DNA of 54,985 nt from the NCBI GenBank assembly GCA_041743935.1, contig JBGTLU010000024.1, positions 1 through 54,985 on the forward strand, read 5' to 3'. This stretch comes from JBGTLU01 sp041743935. Its GTDB lineage: Bacteria > Bacteroidota > Bacteroidia > Sphingobacteriales > Sphingobacteriaceae. Within the stretch, counting starts at the first letter, position 1, and every line of letters starts with the position of its first letter. The notes below the pieces were generated by a model. That model was not told the DNA's origin, searched no databases, and was given only the letters and a program-made list of their open reading frames with translations. Of this stretch, positions 34,329 to 43,519 are shown one piece after another. Both the position numbers and the translations under genes were made by a program.

Positions 34329-35114
34329 TTATACCACATCTAATGGTACTCCTGCGATGTAAAGTCCAATGAGTATAAGCCCTAAGATGATTCTATAATA
34401 TCCAAAAACCTTGAATCCGTTTTTGGTAAGAAAGGTAATAAACGTTTTTATAGCAACCATGGCTACCAAAAAAGCAATCACATTGCCAATTAGTAATGCC
34501 CGAATTTCATCTGGTTGTATTGTATCGTAGGATTTGAATAAGGTTAAACAAGTTGCTCCAAACATGGTTGGCACAGCTAAAAAGAAAGAAAACTCAGCTG
34601 CCGTTTTACGATTAAGCCCTTGAGTCATGCCTCCTATTATGGTAGCTGCCGAGCGCGAAACTCCCGGGATCATGGATAATAACTGAAAAAATCCGATTTT
34701 AAACCCTTTTAACATAGAAACTTCTTGCTCTTCATCACCTCCGGCATTTTTGAAAACCTTATCGATAAACACAAGCACTATTCCACCTAAAACCAAAGAA
34801 ATGGCAACAACTAAAACATTTTCCAATAAACTTTCTATGAAATCATTTAGGAGTAAACCAAAAACTGCAGCAGGCAAAAAGGCTACAAAAAGCTTTACGT
34901 AAAAATTAACCGATTGTAAAAATTTCTTCCAATACAAAACCAAAACAGAAAGTATGGCGCCAAGCTGAATGGCTACGGTAAATGTTTTTACAAAAGGCTC
35001 CTGCTCTATACCCATCATTGCAGATGCTATGATCATGTGCCCTGTAGAGGAGACCGGCAAAAATTCAGTTATACCTTCTACTATGGCTAGAACAATAATT
35101 TCTAATAACGACAT
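34329..35114 (-). CDS. uppP: Undecaprenyl-diphosphatase
   Basis: UppP (BacA) dephosphorylates undecaprenyl diphosphate, renewing the carrier lipid for peptidoglycan, LPS and capsule synthesis. The 261-residue integral membrane protein shows GITEFLPVSSTGH (about 14-26) and IPGVSRSAATIIGGM (about 148-162). These motifs supply the catalytic glutamate, serine, arginine and histidine residues of the BacA family. About eight membrane helices are visible. It also gives bacitracin resistance when over-produced. It is in the middle of a five-gene minus-strand set starting from ftsX, with 25 bases between DUF3098 and uppP. Confidence 0.95.
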   Translation of the reverse strand: MSLLEIIVLAIVEGITEFLPVSSTGHMIIASAMMGIEQEPFVKTFTVAIQLGAILSVLVLYWKKFLQSVNFYVKLFVAFLPAAVFGLLLNDFIESLLENVLVVAISLVLGGIVLVFIDKVFKNAGGDEEQEVSMLKGFKIGFFQLLSMIPGVSRSAATIIGGMTQGLNRKTAAEFSFFLAVPTMFGATCLTLFKSYDTIQPDEIRALLIGNVIAFLVAMVAIKTFITFLTKNGFKVFGYYRIILGLILIGLYIAGVPLDVV

Positions 35115-35139
35115 CGGAAATATTTAGTGGAAAAAGGGG

Positions 35140-35352
35140 TTAGTTGTTCTTTTTCAAAATGGCATAAAACTGAATCCCAAATCCAATGATAACTACAATT
35201 GGAGCTAAGGTAATTTTGGTAAAACTCATAATGTCTTCTGTTCCGGCCATTAGGGCAAATCCAATGACTAGAACTACCAGCCCTACCAACATGATTTGGT
35301 AATTTGCTTTACCGAAAACAAACTCGGATTTTTTATCTGAAGGATTACTCAT
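35140..35352 (-). CDS. DUF3098 small membrane protein
   Basis: This 70-residue protein has two hydrophobic helices (about 20-40 and 47-66) and a polar N-terminus with the family motif FVFGKANY. DUF3098 is confined to Bacteroidota, and its gene very commonly lies between ftsX and uppP, as here, four bases after the ftsX stop. Function unknown; the constant position suggests a role with cell division or undecaprenol recycling, which is inference. The ATG is 35352. Confidence 0.85.
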   Translation of the reverse strand: MSNPSDKKSEFVFGKANYQIMLVGLVVLVIGFALMAGTEDIMSFTKITLAPIVVIIGFGIQFYAILKKNN

Positions 35353-35356
35353 GTTA

Positions 35357-36235
35357 TTAATATAATTCGTTTGTTTTGATACTTAAAAATTTGGTAACGG
35401 AGAAGTAGGTGCTAATTACTGAAATCAGAACTCCACTTACTATCACGAATATAAACACCACAAAGAATTCGAAAAAACTTTGCAAAATAACTAGCTCAGG
35501 GATTTGTTGTTGAGCTAAATATAATATTCCAATTAAAAATATAGTTGCCACTAAACCTGCTAGTAATCCGTGCAATGCTCCGTAAATTAAAAAAGGTTTA
35601 CGAATGAAAGCACCAGTTGCCCCAACCAATTGCATACTTTTAATTATAAATCGTTGAGAATAAATAGATAAACGAATGGTATTATTAATAAGCGCAAATG
35701 CTACCACTAAAAACACAAATCCAATACCTAAAATTACCATGCTAATAGATCTCACATTTTTATCTACATATTGCACTAACGAACTTTGGTAATACACTTC
35801 ATCCACTAATTCATTTTGCTCTAATTGTTCCTGAATTATTAGAATGCTATCCGCAGTAGAATAATCTGCCTTTAAATACACATCAATAGAAGATAAAAGT
35901 GGATTGTACCCTAAAAACTTGATAAAATCTTCGCCCCCTAATTCCTCAGTTAAACTTTTTGCAGCTGCTTCTTGGTTTACATATTGTGTAGATTTTACAG
36001 CATCGTATAACTCAATTTCCTTTTGTAATTGTAAAACATCTACTTCATTTGTGCCTTCTTTAACAAGCACAGAGAACAATATATTCTCTTTTACATAGGT
36101 AGATAAGTTTTTAGCATGTAATATGATGAGAGCTAATAATCCAATCATTAACAAAACCAACGAAATACTTACTACAGTAGATAAGTATATACGATTTGAT
36201 TTCCCGGCTTTTCCGCCTGTTCCATTTTCTTCCAT
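35357..36235 (-). CDS. ftsX: Cell division protein FtsX
   Basis: FtsX is the membrane half of the FtsEX ABC-like complex that activates cell-wall hydrolases at the septum. The 292-residue protein (ATG 36235) has a first helix (about 18-40), a periplasmic domain (45-150) and three C-terminal helices (about 167-187, 211-236, 251-278), the FtsX topology. An upstream TTG (36271) lies in the likely promoter and is rejected. FtsE is not in the window. It is divergent from leuS, with a perfect 14-base palindrome (36260-36273) just ahead of it. Confidence 0.88.
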   Translation of the reverse strand: MEENGTGGKAGKSNRIYLSTVVSISLVLLMIGLLALIILHAKNLSTYVKENILFSVLVKEGTNEVDVLQLQKEIELYDAVKSTQYVNQEAAAKSLTEELGGEDFIKFLGYNPLLSSIDVYLKADYSTADSILIIQEQLEQNELVDEVYYQSSLVQYVDKNVRSISMVILGIGFVFLVVAFALINNTIRLSIYSQRFIIKSMQLVGATGAFIRKPFLIYGALHGLLAGLVATIFLIGILYLAQQQIPELVILQSFFEFFVVFIFVIVSGVLISVISTYFSVTKFLSIKTNELY

Positions 36236-36247
36236 AATGCTGTGTTG

Positions 36248-36255
36248 CGAAATTA
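36248..36255 (-). promoter_or_regulatory. -7 box of the ftsX operon
   Basis: On the minus strand TAATTTCG fits TAnnTTCG, 12 bases before the ATG of ftsX at 36235, giving a leader of only a few bases. Confidence 0.4.
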
Positions 36256-36259
36256 AGAT

Positions 36260-36273
36260 TTTTGTATACAAAA
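36260..36273. repeat. Perfect 14-base palindrome upstream of ftsX
   Basis: TTTTGTATACAAAA is exactly self-complementary. It lies just upstream of the ftsX -7 box, within the spacer between promoter boxes, so it is well placed for an operator of a dimeric regulator. Confidence 0.5.
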
Positions 36274-36325
36274 CGATAACAAAATTGAAGAAGTACCTAA
36301 ATGTTCAAAAAAAGAGGTAAATCAT

Positions 36326-36333
36326 TACCTTCG
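36326..36333 (+). promoter_or_regulatory. -7 box upstream of leuS
   Basis: TACCTTCG lies 22 bases before the leuS ATG (36356). TTC at 36304-36306, 19 bases upstream, is one base off the -33 TTG. Confidence 0.5.
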
Positions 36334-36355
36334 TGCAATTATTTAGAAGGTACCA

Positions 36356-39103
36356 ATGGAGTATAATTTTAGAAAGATAGAAAACAACTGGCAAAAATTT
36401 TGGGCAGAAAACCAAACGTTTAAAGTTGAGGTGGATGTAAAAAAACCAAAATATTATGTTTTAGATATGTTTCCTTATCCTTCTGGTGCTGGTTTACACG
36501 TTGGGCATCCGCTCGGATACATTGCTTCTGATATAGTAGCCAGATTTAAAAGACTTAAAGGATTCAATGTTTTACACCCCATGGGGTATGATTCTTTTGG
36601 ATTACCTGCCGAACAATATGCCATACAAACCGGACAACATCCTGCCATTACTACTGAGCAAAATATCCAAACCTTTAGAAAACAATTAGATAAAATTGGT
36701 TTATCCTACGATTGGAGTAAAGAATTGCGCACAAGTGAACCCAATTTCTACCATTGGACACAGTGGATTTTCATGCAATTATTTAACTCTTGGTACAATA
36801 TAGATTCAAATAAAGCAGAACCTATATCTACCCTAATCCAAAAACTTAAGACAAACGGAACTAAACAAATTAAAGCCGTTTGTGATGAAGACATTTTAGA
36901 ACTTTCTGCCCAAGAATGGAACCATTTATCTGAAGATGAACAACAAAAAGAGATATTAAAATATCGCCTTACATATCTGAAAGAAAGTATAGTGAATTGG
37001 TGCCCCGCACTAGGAACCGTATTAGCAAACGATGAAGTAAAAGATGGCTTTTCTGAACGTGGCGGATATCCCGTAGAACAGAAAAAAATGATGCAATGGA
37101 GTATGCGAATTACAGCATATGCCGAGCGTTTACTCCAAGGGTTAGAAACCATTGATTGGCCCGAACCAATTAAAGAAATACAACGCAACTGGATTGGCAA
37201 AAGCGAAGGTGCCATGGTCAAATTTCCAGTATCAGCTACTTTTATTGAAGTATTTACTACTAGAGTAGACACCATCTACGGTGCTACTTTTTTGGTGTTA
37301 GCTCCTGAACATGAGCTAGTTGCTAAATTAACTACATCAGAACAAAAATCCACCATTGAAAATTACATACGAGATACTAAGAAAAAATCTGAATTGGACC
37401 GAATGGCTGATGTTAAAACCGTTTCGGGTGCTTTTACAGGTAGTTATGCTAAACATCCTCTCACGGGAAAAGATGTTCCCATTTGGATTGCAGACTATGT
37501 ATTGGCCGGTTACGGAACCGGAGCTGTAATGGCCGTACCTTCCGGAGATCAGCGTGATTATCTATTTGCTAAACATTTTAATTTACCCATTATACCGGTA
37601 TTAGATTCTCAAAACATAGAAACAGAAGCAGACACTAGAAAAGAAGGAAAATACATTAATTCTGGTATAATAGATGGCCTTGCATACAAAGATGCAGTTG
37701 CCAAAATTGTTGCTGAATTAGAAAAGCAAGGTCTAGGTAAAGCCAAAATAAATTACCGCATGCGCGATGCCATTTTCGGCAGACAACGGTATTGGGGCGA
37801 ACCCGTACCTGTTTATTTTGATGGGGACATCCCGAAATTAATGGATGAAAAAGAATTACCCCTTTTATTACCCGAAATTGATAAATATCTACCAACCGAG
37901 ACCGGAGAGCCCCCATTAGCAAGGGCAAAAGATTGGAAATACGAACGAAGCACCATGCCCGGCTGGGCCGGGAGCAGCTGGTATTGGTACCGATACATGG
38001 ATGTACGAAATAACCAAGCATTTGCATCTGCAGATAAAATAGAATATTGGCAAGATGTTGACTTATACATTGGCGGAGCAGAACATGCTACCGGTCATTT
38101 ATTGTACAGTCGTTTTTGGAACAAATTCCTAAAAGATTTGGGTTATGTAGTAAAAGAAGAGCCTTTCAAGAAATTGATTAATCAGGGGATGATACAGGGC
38201 CGATCAAATTTTGTATACCGATTAAAAGAATCGAACACTTTTGTATCTCATTCCCAAAAAAACAGATACGAAACCATTCCATTACACGTAGATGTAAGTT
38301 TAGTTGAAAATGATGTGTTAAATATCGAGTTGTTTAAAAAATCAAGAGAAGAATATCACAATGCTAATTTCATCTTAGAAGAAAACAGCACTTATGTGTG
38401 TGGATGGGAAATCGAAAAAATGTCGAAATCTAAATTTAACGTGGTAAACCCAGATGATTTAATTGAACGATACGGCGCCGACACACTTCGTATGTACGAG
38501 ATGTTTTTGGGGCCATTAGAGCAAAGCAAACCATGGAATACCAACGGTATTGAGGGTGTGTATAAGTTTTTAAAGAAGTTCTGGAAACTTTTTCACGATG
38601 AACAATGGAATTTTGAAGTAAGTGATCAAGAACCTAGCAAAGCAGAATACAAATCTTTACATAAAATCATTAAAAAAGTTGAAGAAGACATCGAACGATT
38701 TTCCTTTAACACCTCCGTTTCGGCTTTTATGATTTGTGTTAATGAACTTACCGAACTCAAATGCAACAAACGCATTATTCTTGAAAAATTGGTGGTTATA
38801 CTTTCCCCGTACGCTCCACATATTTGTGAGGAGCTTTGGATGCTTTTGGGCAATGAAAAAGGTAGTCTGAGTTATGTTTCGTATCCAACCTTTTTATCGC
38901 AATATTTAGAAGAGGATGAATTTAACTATCCGGTTTCTGTTAATGGCAAAACAAGAACTAATTTGCTTTTACCCCTAACTTTAGAAATAAATGAAATAGA
39001 AGAAACCGTGTTGTCTTCAGCCGAAATTAAAAAATACCTAGACGGTAAATCTCCAAAAAAAGTGATTGTGGTTAAAGGCAGAATAATTAATGTAGTGGTA
39101 TAA
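36356..39103 (+). CDS. leuS: Leucine--tRNA ligase
   Basis: LeuRS charges tRNA(Leu) and edits mischarged products. The 915-residue enzyme has the class I signature HVGH (48-51), preceded by PYPSGAG, and the KMSKS motif at about 687-691. The CP1 editing domain (about 230-420) contains the hydrolytic TRVDTIYGATF segment. Insertions of about 50 residues near 145-200 and again before KMSKS (about 600-680) are common in the phylum's enzymes. It is a monocistronic gene divergent from ftsX. The lipoprotein gene converges at its end with 16 bases between them. Confidence 0.96.
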   Translation: MEYNFRKIENNWQKFWAENQTFKVEVDVKKPKYYVLDMFPYPSGAGLHVGHPLGYIASDIVARFKRLKGFNVLHPMGYDSFGLPAEQYAIQTGQHPAITTEQNIQTFRKQLDKIGLSYDWSKELRTSEPNFYHWTQWIFMQLFNSWYNIDSNKAEPISTLIQKLKTNGTKQIKAVCDEDILELSAQEWNHLSEDEQQKEILKYRLTYLKESIVNWCPALGTVLANDEVKDGFSERGGYPVEQKKMMQWSMRITAYAERLLQGLETIDWPEPIKEIQRNWIGKSEGAMVKFPVSATFIEVFTTRVDTIYGATFLVLAPEHELVAKLTTSEQKSTIENYIRDTKKKSELDRMADVKTVSGAFTGSYAKHPLTGKDVPIWIADYVLAGYGTGAVMAVPSGDQRDYLFAKHFNLPIIPVLDSQNIETEADTRKEGKYINSGIIDGLAYKDAVAKIVAELEKQGLGKAKINYRMRDAIFGRQRYWGEPVPVYFDGDIPKLMDEKELPLLLPEIDKYLPTETGEPPLARAKDWKYERSTMPGWAGSSWYWYRYMDVRNNQAFASADKIEYWQDVDLYIGGAEHATGHLLYSRFWNKFLKDLGYVVKEEPFKKLINQGMIQGRSNFVYRLKESNTFVSHSQKNRYETIPLHVDVSLVENDVLNIELFKKSREEYHNANFILEENSTYVCGWEIEKMSKSKFNVVNPDDLIERYGADTLRMYEMFLGPLEQSKPWNTNGIEGVYKFLKKFWKLFHDEQWNFEVSDQEPSKAEYKSLHKIIKKVEEDIERFSFNTSVSAFMICVNELTELKCNKRIILEKLVVILSPYAPHICEELWMLLGNEKGSLSYVSYPTFLSQYLEEDEFNYPVSVNGKTRTNLLLPLTLEINEIEETVLSSAEIKKYLDGKSPKKVIVVKGRIINVVV

Positions 39104-39119
39104 ATTACTTCTATGTACC

Positions 39120-39449
39120 TTAATCAATTTGATCTATACGAGTAAGTTCTATATTATCTATTGCAACGGGTTTTGGCTCAGCAGGTACATCTTTTACATT
39201 ACCACTAAAAGTTACGCGTATGCCAGGTACTTTCAAATCAACAGGTAAATTACAAGGCAAATATTCAACCGTGGAGGTATTATCCGGATCAATGAAATAA
39301 TCACCCCCTCTTAAAAAAACAGTCCCAACACTATTTGTAACCACTGCTTTATTTTGGAATTCTAAAAAGCAAAATTCTTGTATGGTTGTTTTTCTGCATG
39401 AAAGTGTAATTACCATTAATAAAACACTTATACCTATTAACTTTTTCAT
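39120..39449 (-). CDS. Small lipoprotein of unknown function
   Basis: The 109-residue product opens with a signal and lipobox (MKKLIGISVLLMVITLSCRK), predicting lipidation at C18. Two more cysteines follow in the mature part (EFCFLEFQ and LPCNLPVD). I know no family. The likely beta-rich domain would be held at the periplasmic or outer face of a membrane. It is divergent from the TonB-receptor-like gene across a 201-base region with an inverted repeat, and converges with leuS. A -7 box (TATCTTTG, 39470-39477) lies 20 bases upstream of its ATG (39449). Confidence 0.55.
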   Translation of the reverse strand: MKKLIGISVLLMVITLSCRKTTIQEFCFLEFQNKAVVTNSVGTVFLRGGDYFIDPDNTSTVEYLPCNLPVDLKVPGIRVTFSGNVKDVPAEPKPVAIDNIELTRIDQID

Positions 39450-39469
39450 CTATGTTATTATTTTGACTT

Positions 39470-39477
39470 CAAAGATA
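39470..39477 (-). promoter_or_regulatory. -7 box of the small lipoprotein gene
   Basis: Minus-strand TATCTTTG is an exact TAnnTTTG match, 20 bases before ATG 39449. No TTG was seen at the -33 distance. Confidence 0.45.
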
Positions 39478-39501
39478 CCAATTATTTTTTCCGGTAATTA
39501 T

Positions 39502-39518
39502 CTGTTAAAGATTAACAG
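39502..39518. repeat. Inverted repeat in the lipoprotein/TonB-receptor divergent region
   Basis: CTGTTAA, AGA, TTAACAG forms a perfect seven-base inverted repeat with a three-base loop. It is AT-rich and lies between two diverging promoters, so an operator role is plausible. Confidence 0.4.
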
Positions 39519-39617
39519 TTGCATATTTATAAGCCTTTGCAATAGTATTATTACAAGAAATATGTTTAAACAACCATATTAACTCATTTGTTACACATTT
39601 AAACTAAACAAACGCCG

Positions 39618-39625
39618 TATTTTTG
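39618..39625 (+). promoter_or_regulatory. -7 box of the TonB-receptor-like gene
   Basis: TATTTTTG matches TAnnTTTG, 25 bases before the ATG at 39651. A TTG occurs at 39588-39590, but the spacing of 27 bases is too long for the usual -33. Confidence 0.45.
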
Positions 39626-39650
39626 TGTCATTAAGTTTAAAATCTATATC

Positions 39651-42134
39651 ATGAAATTAGTATTAAGTGTTTTCACTTGTTTAATCATTACATTTTCTTC
39701 CTTTGCTCAAGGTCAACGACCGGCTTCAACAGGTGCAATACCTGGTGTTACTGGTAAAATTACAGGCTCGGTAACCGATTCATTAACCAAAAAACCAGTT
39801 GATTTTGCAACCGTTGCCATTTCACGTTCAGGTGATGCCCGTTCTATAAACGGTACCATATCGGATGATAAAGGAAATTTCACTTTAGAAAATATAGCAC
39901 CTGGTAAATACAGAATTTCTGTTTCATTCATTGGGTTTAAAACTAAAGTGATAGACCCGGTTGATTTTGATGGCACTAAACTCACTTTGAGTTTAGGTAA
40001 CATAATTTTGTCTCCAACTGCTAATATTTTACAAGCAGTAGAAATACAAGGTGAAGCCATTTTAGTAGAGAACAGAGTAGACAAATTAGTATATAATGCT
40101 GAAAAAGACCTAACCTCTACCGGTGGCGATGCAAGCGATATTTTACGTAAAGTACCTATGCTTTCTGTTGATTTAGATGGTAATGTACAATTAAGAGGAA
40201 GTTCAAATATTCGGGTTTTAATCAACGGGAAACCATCGGGAAGCATGGCAGCAAGTGTTGCTGATGCGTTAGCAATGATTCCGGCGGATGAAATAAAAAG
40301 TGTGGAAGTAATCACTAGTCCATCGGCAAGATACGATGCAGAAGGTACCGCAGGTATCATTAACATCATCACCAAAAAAACTACATTATTCGGAGTGAAT
40401 GGCTCAGTAAATGCATCGGCAGGTACTCGTAGAAATAATGCAGGGGTTAACCTAAACATACGTAATGGCAATTTTGGTATTAACTCCAGAATTAACGGCA
40501 ATTTCTTTATCCCACAAACCTCAACCGTTAACTTTTTTCGTCAAGATTTCTTGAATAACGATACCAGAACGTTATCTCAAAACGGTAATTCTAAAACCTC
40601 TCGTTTTGGTGGTTCAGGTTCAGTTGGTTTTGATTGGGATATAAATGCATTTAATAATCTATCTTCCAATATTCGTTACAACCGTTTCGAAAGCTCATTT
40701 GATGGATTACAAAATGCAATATTTGAAGATCCAAATGCAGCCAATCAGATTTACGATAGAGATACCGACCAAACTTCTAACAGAAATGGATTAGATTTTT
40801 CTATTGATTACAGAAAAACTTTCAAAAAACCACAACAGGAATTATCTTTTGCTGCAGAGTTCAACACAAACGATAATTTTTCTAATTACAATTTATTCCA
40901 ATCTGGAAATCAAGCTATGCTTAATCGCCAAGAACGTAGTTTTAATAATGGAACAAATAATGAAAATACATTCCAGTTTGATTACGTACAGCCTTTTGCA
41001 AAAGAATCGGTATTAGAATTTGGTGCAAAAACGGTTTTCAGAACCATCACCAGTGATTATACTTATGAACTTTTTAATCATAACAACAATCAATTTGAAG
41101 TAGATAATAACAGAACAAATGCCTTTTCTTACGGGCAAGATGTATTTGCAGCTTATTCTACTTTATCCTTTGGATTAGGTTCGGGGTTTACCGTTAAAGG
41201 TGGTTTGAGATACGAGTACACTAAGATTGGTGGAGAGTTTGATGGTGCTGTAGCATCTTTCAGTAATGATTACGATAACTTCGTTCCAAGCGTAACGTTT
41301 GCGAAACGATTTAAAGATTTTAAAACAGTCCGTTTAAGTTATAGCCGTAGGATACAACGCCCTGGCTTTAGGTTTTTAAACCCCTATGTTAATTCTGCCG
41401 ATGTAAGAAACATTGAATTTGGTAACCCCAACTTAGCTCCGGAACTTACAGATAATTTTGAGTTAGGTTTTGGAGGATTGATTGGCAAAGTGTCGGTTAA
41501 TGCTTCTTTATACTACAGAAATACCCGCGATGTAATTGAAAGTGTATTAATAGTTGATCCAAATGGAGTTTCGATCACTACGTTTGATAACATAGCTAAA
41601 AGTAATGCTTTCGGTTTCAATACGTTTGGTTCATTCCAAATTACCAATCGTTGGAATTTACGAGGTAATGCAAACGTATTTTACAATAAATTACAAAGTG
41701 CAAGATTTAATAGTGAAGGAAATAGTGGAGTAGATTATAACTTCAACCTAAACACTAGTTTTACTATTGTAGAAGGATTAGCTGCCGAAGCTTTCGGTTT
41801 GATAAACTCACCGAGAAGAACGTTGCAAGGCACTAATGCCTCTTTTTCTTTGATAAATTTTGGAGTGAGAAAAGATTTATTTAATAAAAAAGGCAGCTTA
41901 GGCTTAGGATTATCTAATCCATTTAAAAGAGAAAGAAACTTTGGCTCTGAGTTAAGAGGAGATAATTTCTTCCAATCTAATCAAGTTGCTGTGCCATTTC
42001 GCTCTATCAACTTAAATTTCAGATACTCATTTGGTAAATTAGAAACACAGAGAAGACCACGTGGTGAGCGCCAGAACATTAATAATGATATCAAACAAGG
42101 CGAAGAAGGCGGCGAAGGTGGCGGAAATAGATAA
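39651..42134 (+). CDS. TonB-dependent receptor-like outer membrane beta-barrel protein
   Basis: This 827-residue outer-membrane protein has a signal peptide (about 1-20, ending SSFAQ). A carboxypeptidase-regulatory-like beta-sandwich follows (about 33-110, ITGSVTDSLTKKPVDFATV). The plug domain (about 125-220) contains SDILRKVPMLSVDLDGNVQLRGSSN-type residues. A large beta-barrel ends near GKLETQ, followed by an Asn/Glu/Gly-rich tail of about 25 residues. It most resembles the barrel family PF14905 rather than a classical siderophore receptor. No SusD partner is next to it. The ligand is unknown. It has its own promoter and terminator. Confidence 0.87.
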   Translation: MKLVLSVFTCLIITFSSFAQGQRPASTGAIPGVTGKITGSVTDSLTKKPVDFATVAISRSGDARSINGTISDDKGNFTLENIAPGKYRISVSFIGFKTKVIDPVDFDGTKLTLSLGNIILSPTANILQAVEIQGEAILVENRVDKLVYNAEKDLTSTGGDASDILRKVPMLSVDLDGNVQLRGSSNIRVLINGKPSGSMAASVADALAMIPADEIKSVEVITSPSARYDAEGTAGIINIITKKTTLFGVNGSVNASAGTRRNNAGVNLNIRNGNFGINSRINGNFFIPQTSTVNFFRQDFLNNDTRTLSQNGNSKTSRFGGSGSVGFDWDINAFNNLSSNIRYNRFESSFDGLQNAIFEDPNAANQIYDRDTDQTSNRNGLDFSIDYRKTFKKPQQELSFAAEFNTNDNFSNYNLFQSGNQAMLNRQERSFNNGTNNENTFQFDYVQPFAKESVLEFGAKTVFRTITSDYTYELFNHNNNQFEVDNNRTNAFSYGQDVFAAYSTLSFGLGSGFTVKGGLRYEYTKIGGEFDGAVASFSNDYDNFVPSVTFAKRFKDFKTVRLSYSRRIQRPGFRFLNPYVNSADVRNIEFGNPNLAPELTDNFELGFGGLIGKVSVNASLYYRNTRDVIESVLIVDPNGVSITTFDNIAKSNAFGFNTFGSFQITNRWNLRGNANVFYNKLQSARFNSEGNSGVDYNFNLNTSFTIVEGLAAEAFGLINSPRRTLQGTNASFSLINFGVRKDLFNKKGSLGLGLSNPFKRERNFGSELRGDNFFQSNQVAVPFRSINLNFRYSFGKLETQRRPRGERQNINNDIKQGEEGGEGGGNR

Positions 42135-42160
42135 ATAAAATATCTTCAAGCAAAAATATA

Positions 42161-42198
42161 AACCCTCCTCACCCATTAATTTGTGAAGAGGGTTTTTT
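42161..42198 (+). terminator. Terminator after the TonB-receptor-like gene
   Basis: AACCCTCcTCAC (42161-42172) pairs with GTGAaGAGGGTT (42183-42194) with one mismatch, and a T-run follows. The 12-base stem and T-tract make this a clear intrinsic terminator. Confidence 0.78.
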
Positions 42199-42255
42199 CT
42201 TGTAAAAAGTTTGTTCCTTGCGTAAAGTTAATTGGCACTTTGCTACCTTAGAATA

Positions 42256-43491
42256 ATGAATTATTTAGAGAATGTACGGGTTGGATTAGATGCAGTAAAG
42301 AGCAATAAGCTTCGTACTACGTTAACTGCTTTAATTATCTCCATTGGTATTATGGCATTAGTTGGCATTCTTACTTCAATAGAAGGAATAGAAAAATCCA
42401 TTAATGATAGTTTTGCTAGTATTGGAGCTAATTCGTTTACCATTCGTAACCAAGGCATTAATATACAAATAGGGCGATCTGGTACCAGACCCAAACGATT
42501 TGCCCCAATAAAATTTGACCAAGCAATTGCGTTTAAGGAGCAATATAATCATCCGGGCATTGTATCTGCATCTGTTGGGATTACAGGATCTGGCATTATC
42601 AAAAATGAACTTGACCAAACTAATCCAAACATTACAGTAATAGGAACAGATGAAAATCACCCCATAACATCTGGTTATACCATAGCGTTAGGAAGAAATT
42701 TTTCCTTAAATGAATTAGAAGCTGCAAGTCCGGTAACCATCATTGGTGATGAAGTTAGGGCAAAGCTATTCCCTAATAATACAGATCCTATCAACAAAAT
42801 AATTAGTATTGGGAGCCAAAAATTCAGAGTAATTGGCGTTTTTGCACCTAAAGGCTCAACACCTGGTGGCCCGGGAGATAAAATATGTACCGTACCAATA
42901 TTTAAAGCAAAACAGTTAATAACCAATCCGAACTCTAGTTATGCCATTACGGTTATGGTGAACAGCATGCAAGAAATGGAAAGTGCAACCGGAGAGGCAA
43001 TTGGTATTTTCAGAAACATTAGAGGGGTAGAAACTATAAAAGAAAATAATTTCGAAATTGTGAAAAGTGATGCAGTTGCAGCCACTCTGATTAGTAGCCT
43101 TAGTTATGTTACCATTGCAGCTACAGTAATCGGAATCATCACATTAATTGGCGCCTCCATTGGATTAATGAACATCATGCTAGTTTCTGTTACTGAACGA
43201 ACACGTGAGATAGGTATCCGAAAATCACTAGGTGCTACACCAACCGTTATTCGCAGACAATTTTTAGTAGAAGCCATTATAATTTGCCAATTAGGTGGTT
43301 TAGGTGGTGTTTTTTTAGGATTTTTAATTGGTAATGCATTATCCTCTTTGTTAGGAGGAGGTTTAGTTTTTCCTTGGATTTGGATGTTAGGTGGTTTAGT
43401 ATTGTGTATGATTGTAGGTTTGATCTCGGGGATTTATCCAGCCATAAAAGCATCTAAGTTAGATCCAGTAGAAGCTTTGAGATATGAATAA
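42256..43491 (+). CDS. MacB-like ABC transporter permease
   Basis: This 411-residue permease of the MacB/FtsX superfamily has a helix near residues 20-40, then a periplasmic MacB-PCD domain (about 45-245). Three helices follow in the C-terminal FtsX-like part, which contains SLSYVTIAATVIGIITL, RTREIGIRKSLGATP and SGIYPAIKASKLDPVEALR. ATG 42256 lies five bases after a -7-like box (TACCTTAG, 42244-42251), so the leader would be nearly absent. An earlier TTG (42232) falls upstream of that box. No ATPase gene is near, though MacB-type systems need one. The substrate could be a lipoprotein, peptide or drug. Confidence 0.85.
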   Translation: MNYLENVRVGLDAVKSNKLRTTLTALIISIGIMALVGILTSIEGIEKSINDSFASIGANSFTIRNQGINIQIGRSGTRPKRFAPIKFDQAIAFKEQYNHPGIVSASVGITGSGIIKNELDQTNPNITVIGTDENHPITSGYTIALGRNFSLNELEAASPVTIIGDEVRAKLFPNNTDPINKIISIGSQKFRVIGVFAPKGSTPGGPGDKICTVPIFKAKQLITNPNSSYAITVMVNSMQEMESATGEAIGIFRNIRGVETIKENNFEIVKSDAVAATLISSLSYVTIAATVIGIITLIGASIGLMNIMLVSVTERTREIGIRKSLGATPTVIRRQFLVEAIIICQLGGLGGVFLGFLIGNALSSLLGGGLVFPWIWMLGGLVLCMIVGLISGIYPAIKASKLDPVEALRYE

Positions 43492-43519
43492 TGGCAAAAA
43501 GTATTAATTATCTCTCGTC

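Noticed and set aside
36748..37275. Antisense open frame inside leuS
   Set aside because: It lies wholly inside the LeuRS coding region, where all motifs are on the other strand.
39713..40501. Long antisense open frame inside the TonB-receptor-like gene
   Set aside because: It is a shadow of the real gene; the plus-strand product has clear receptor domains and a signal peptide.
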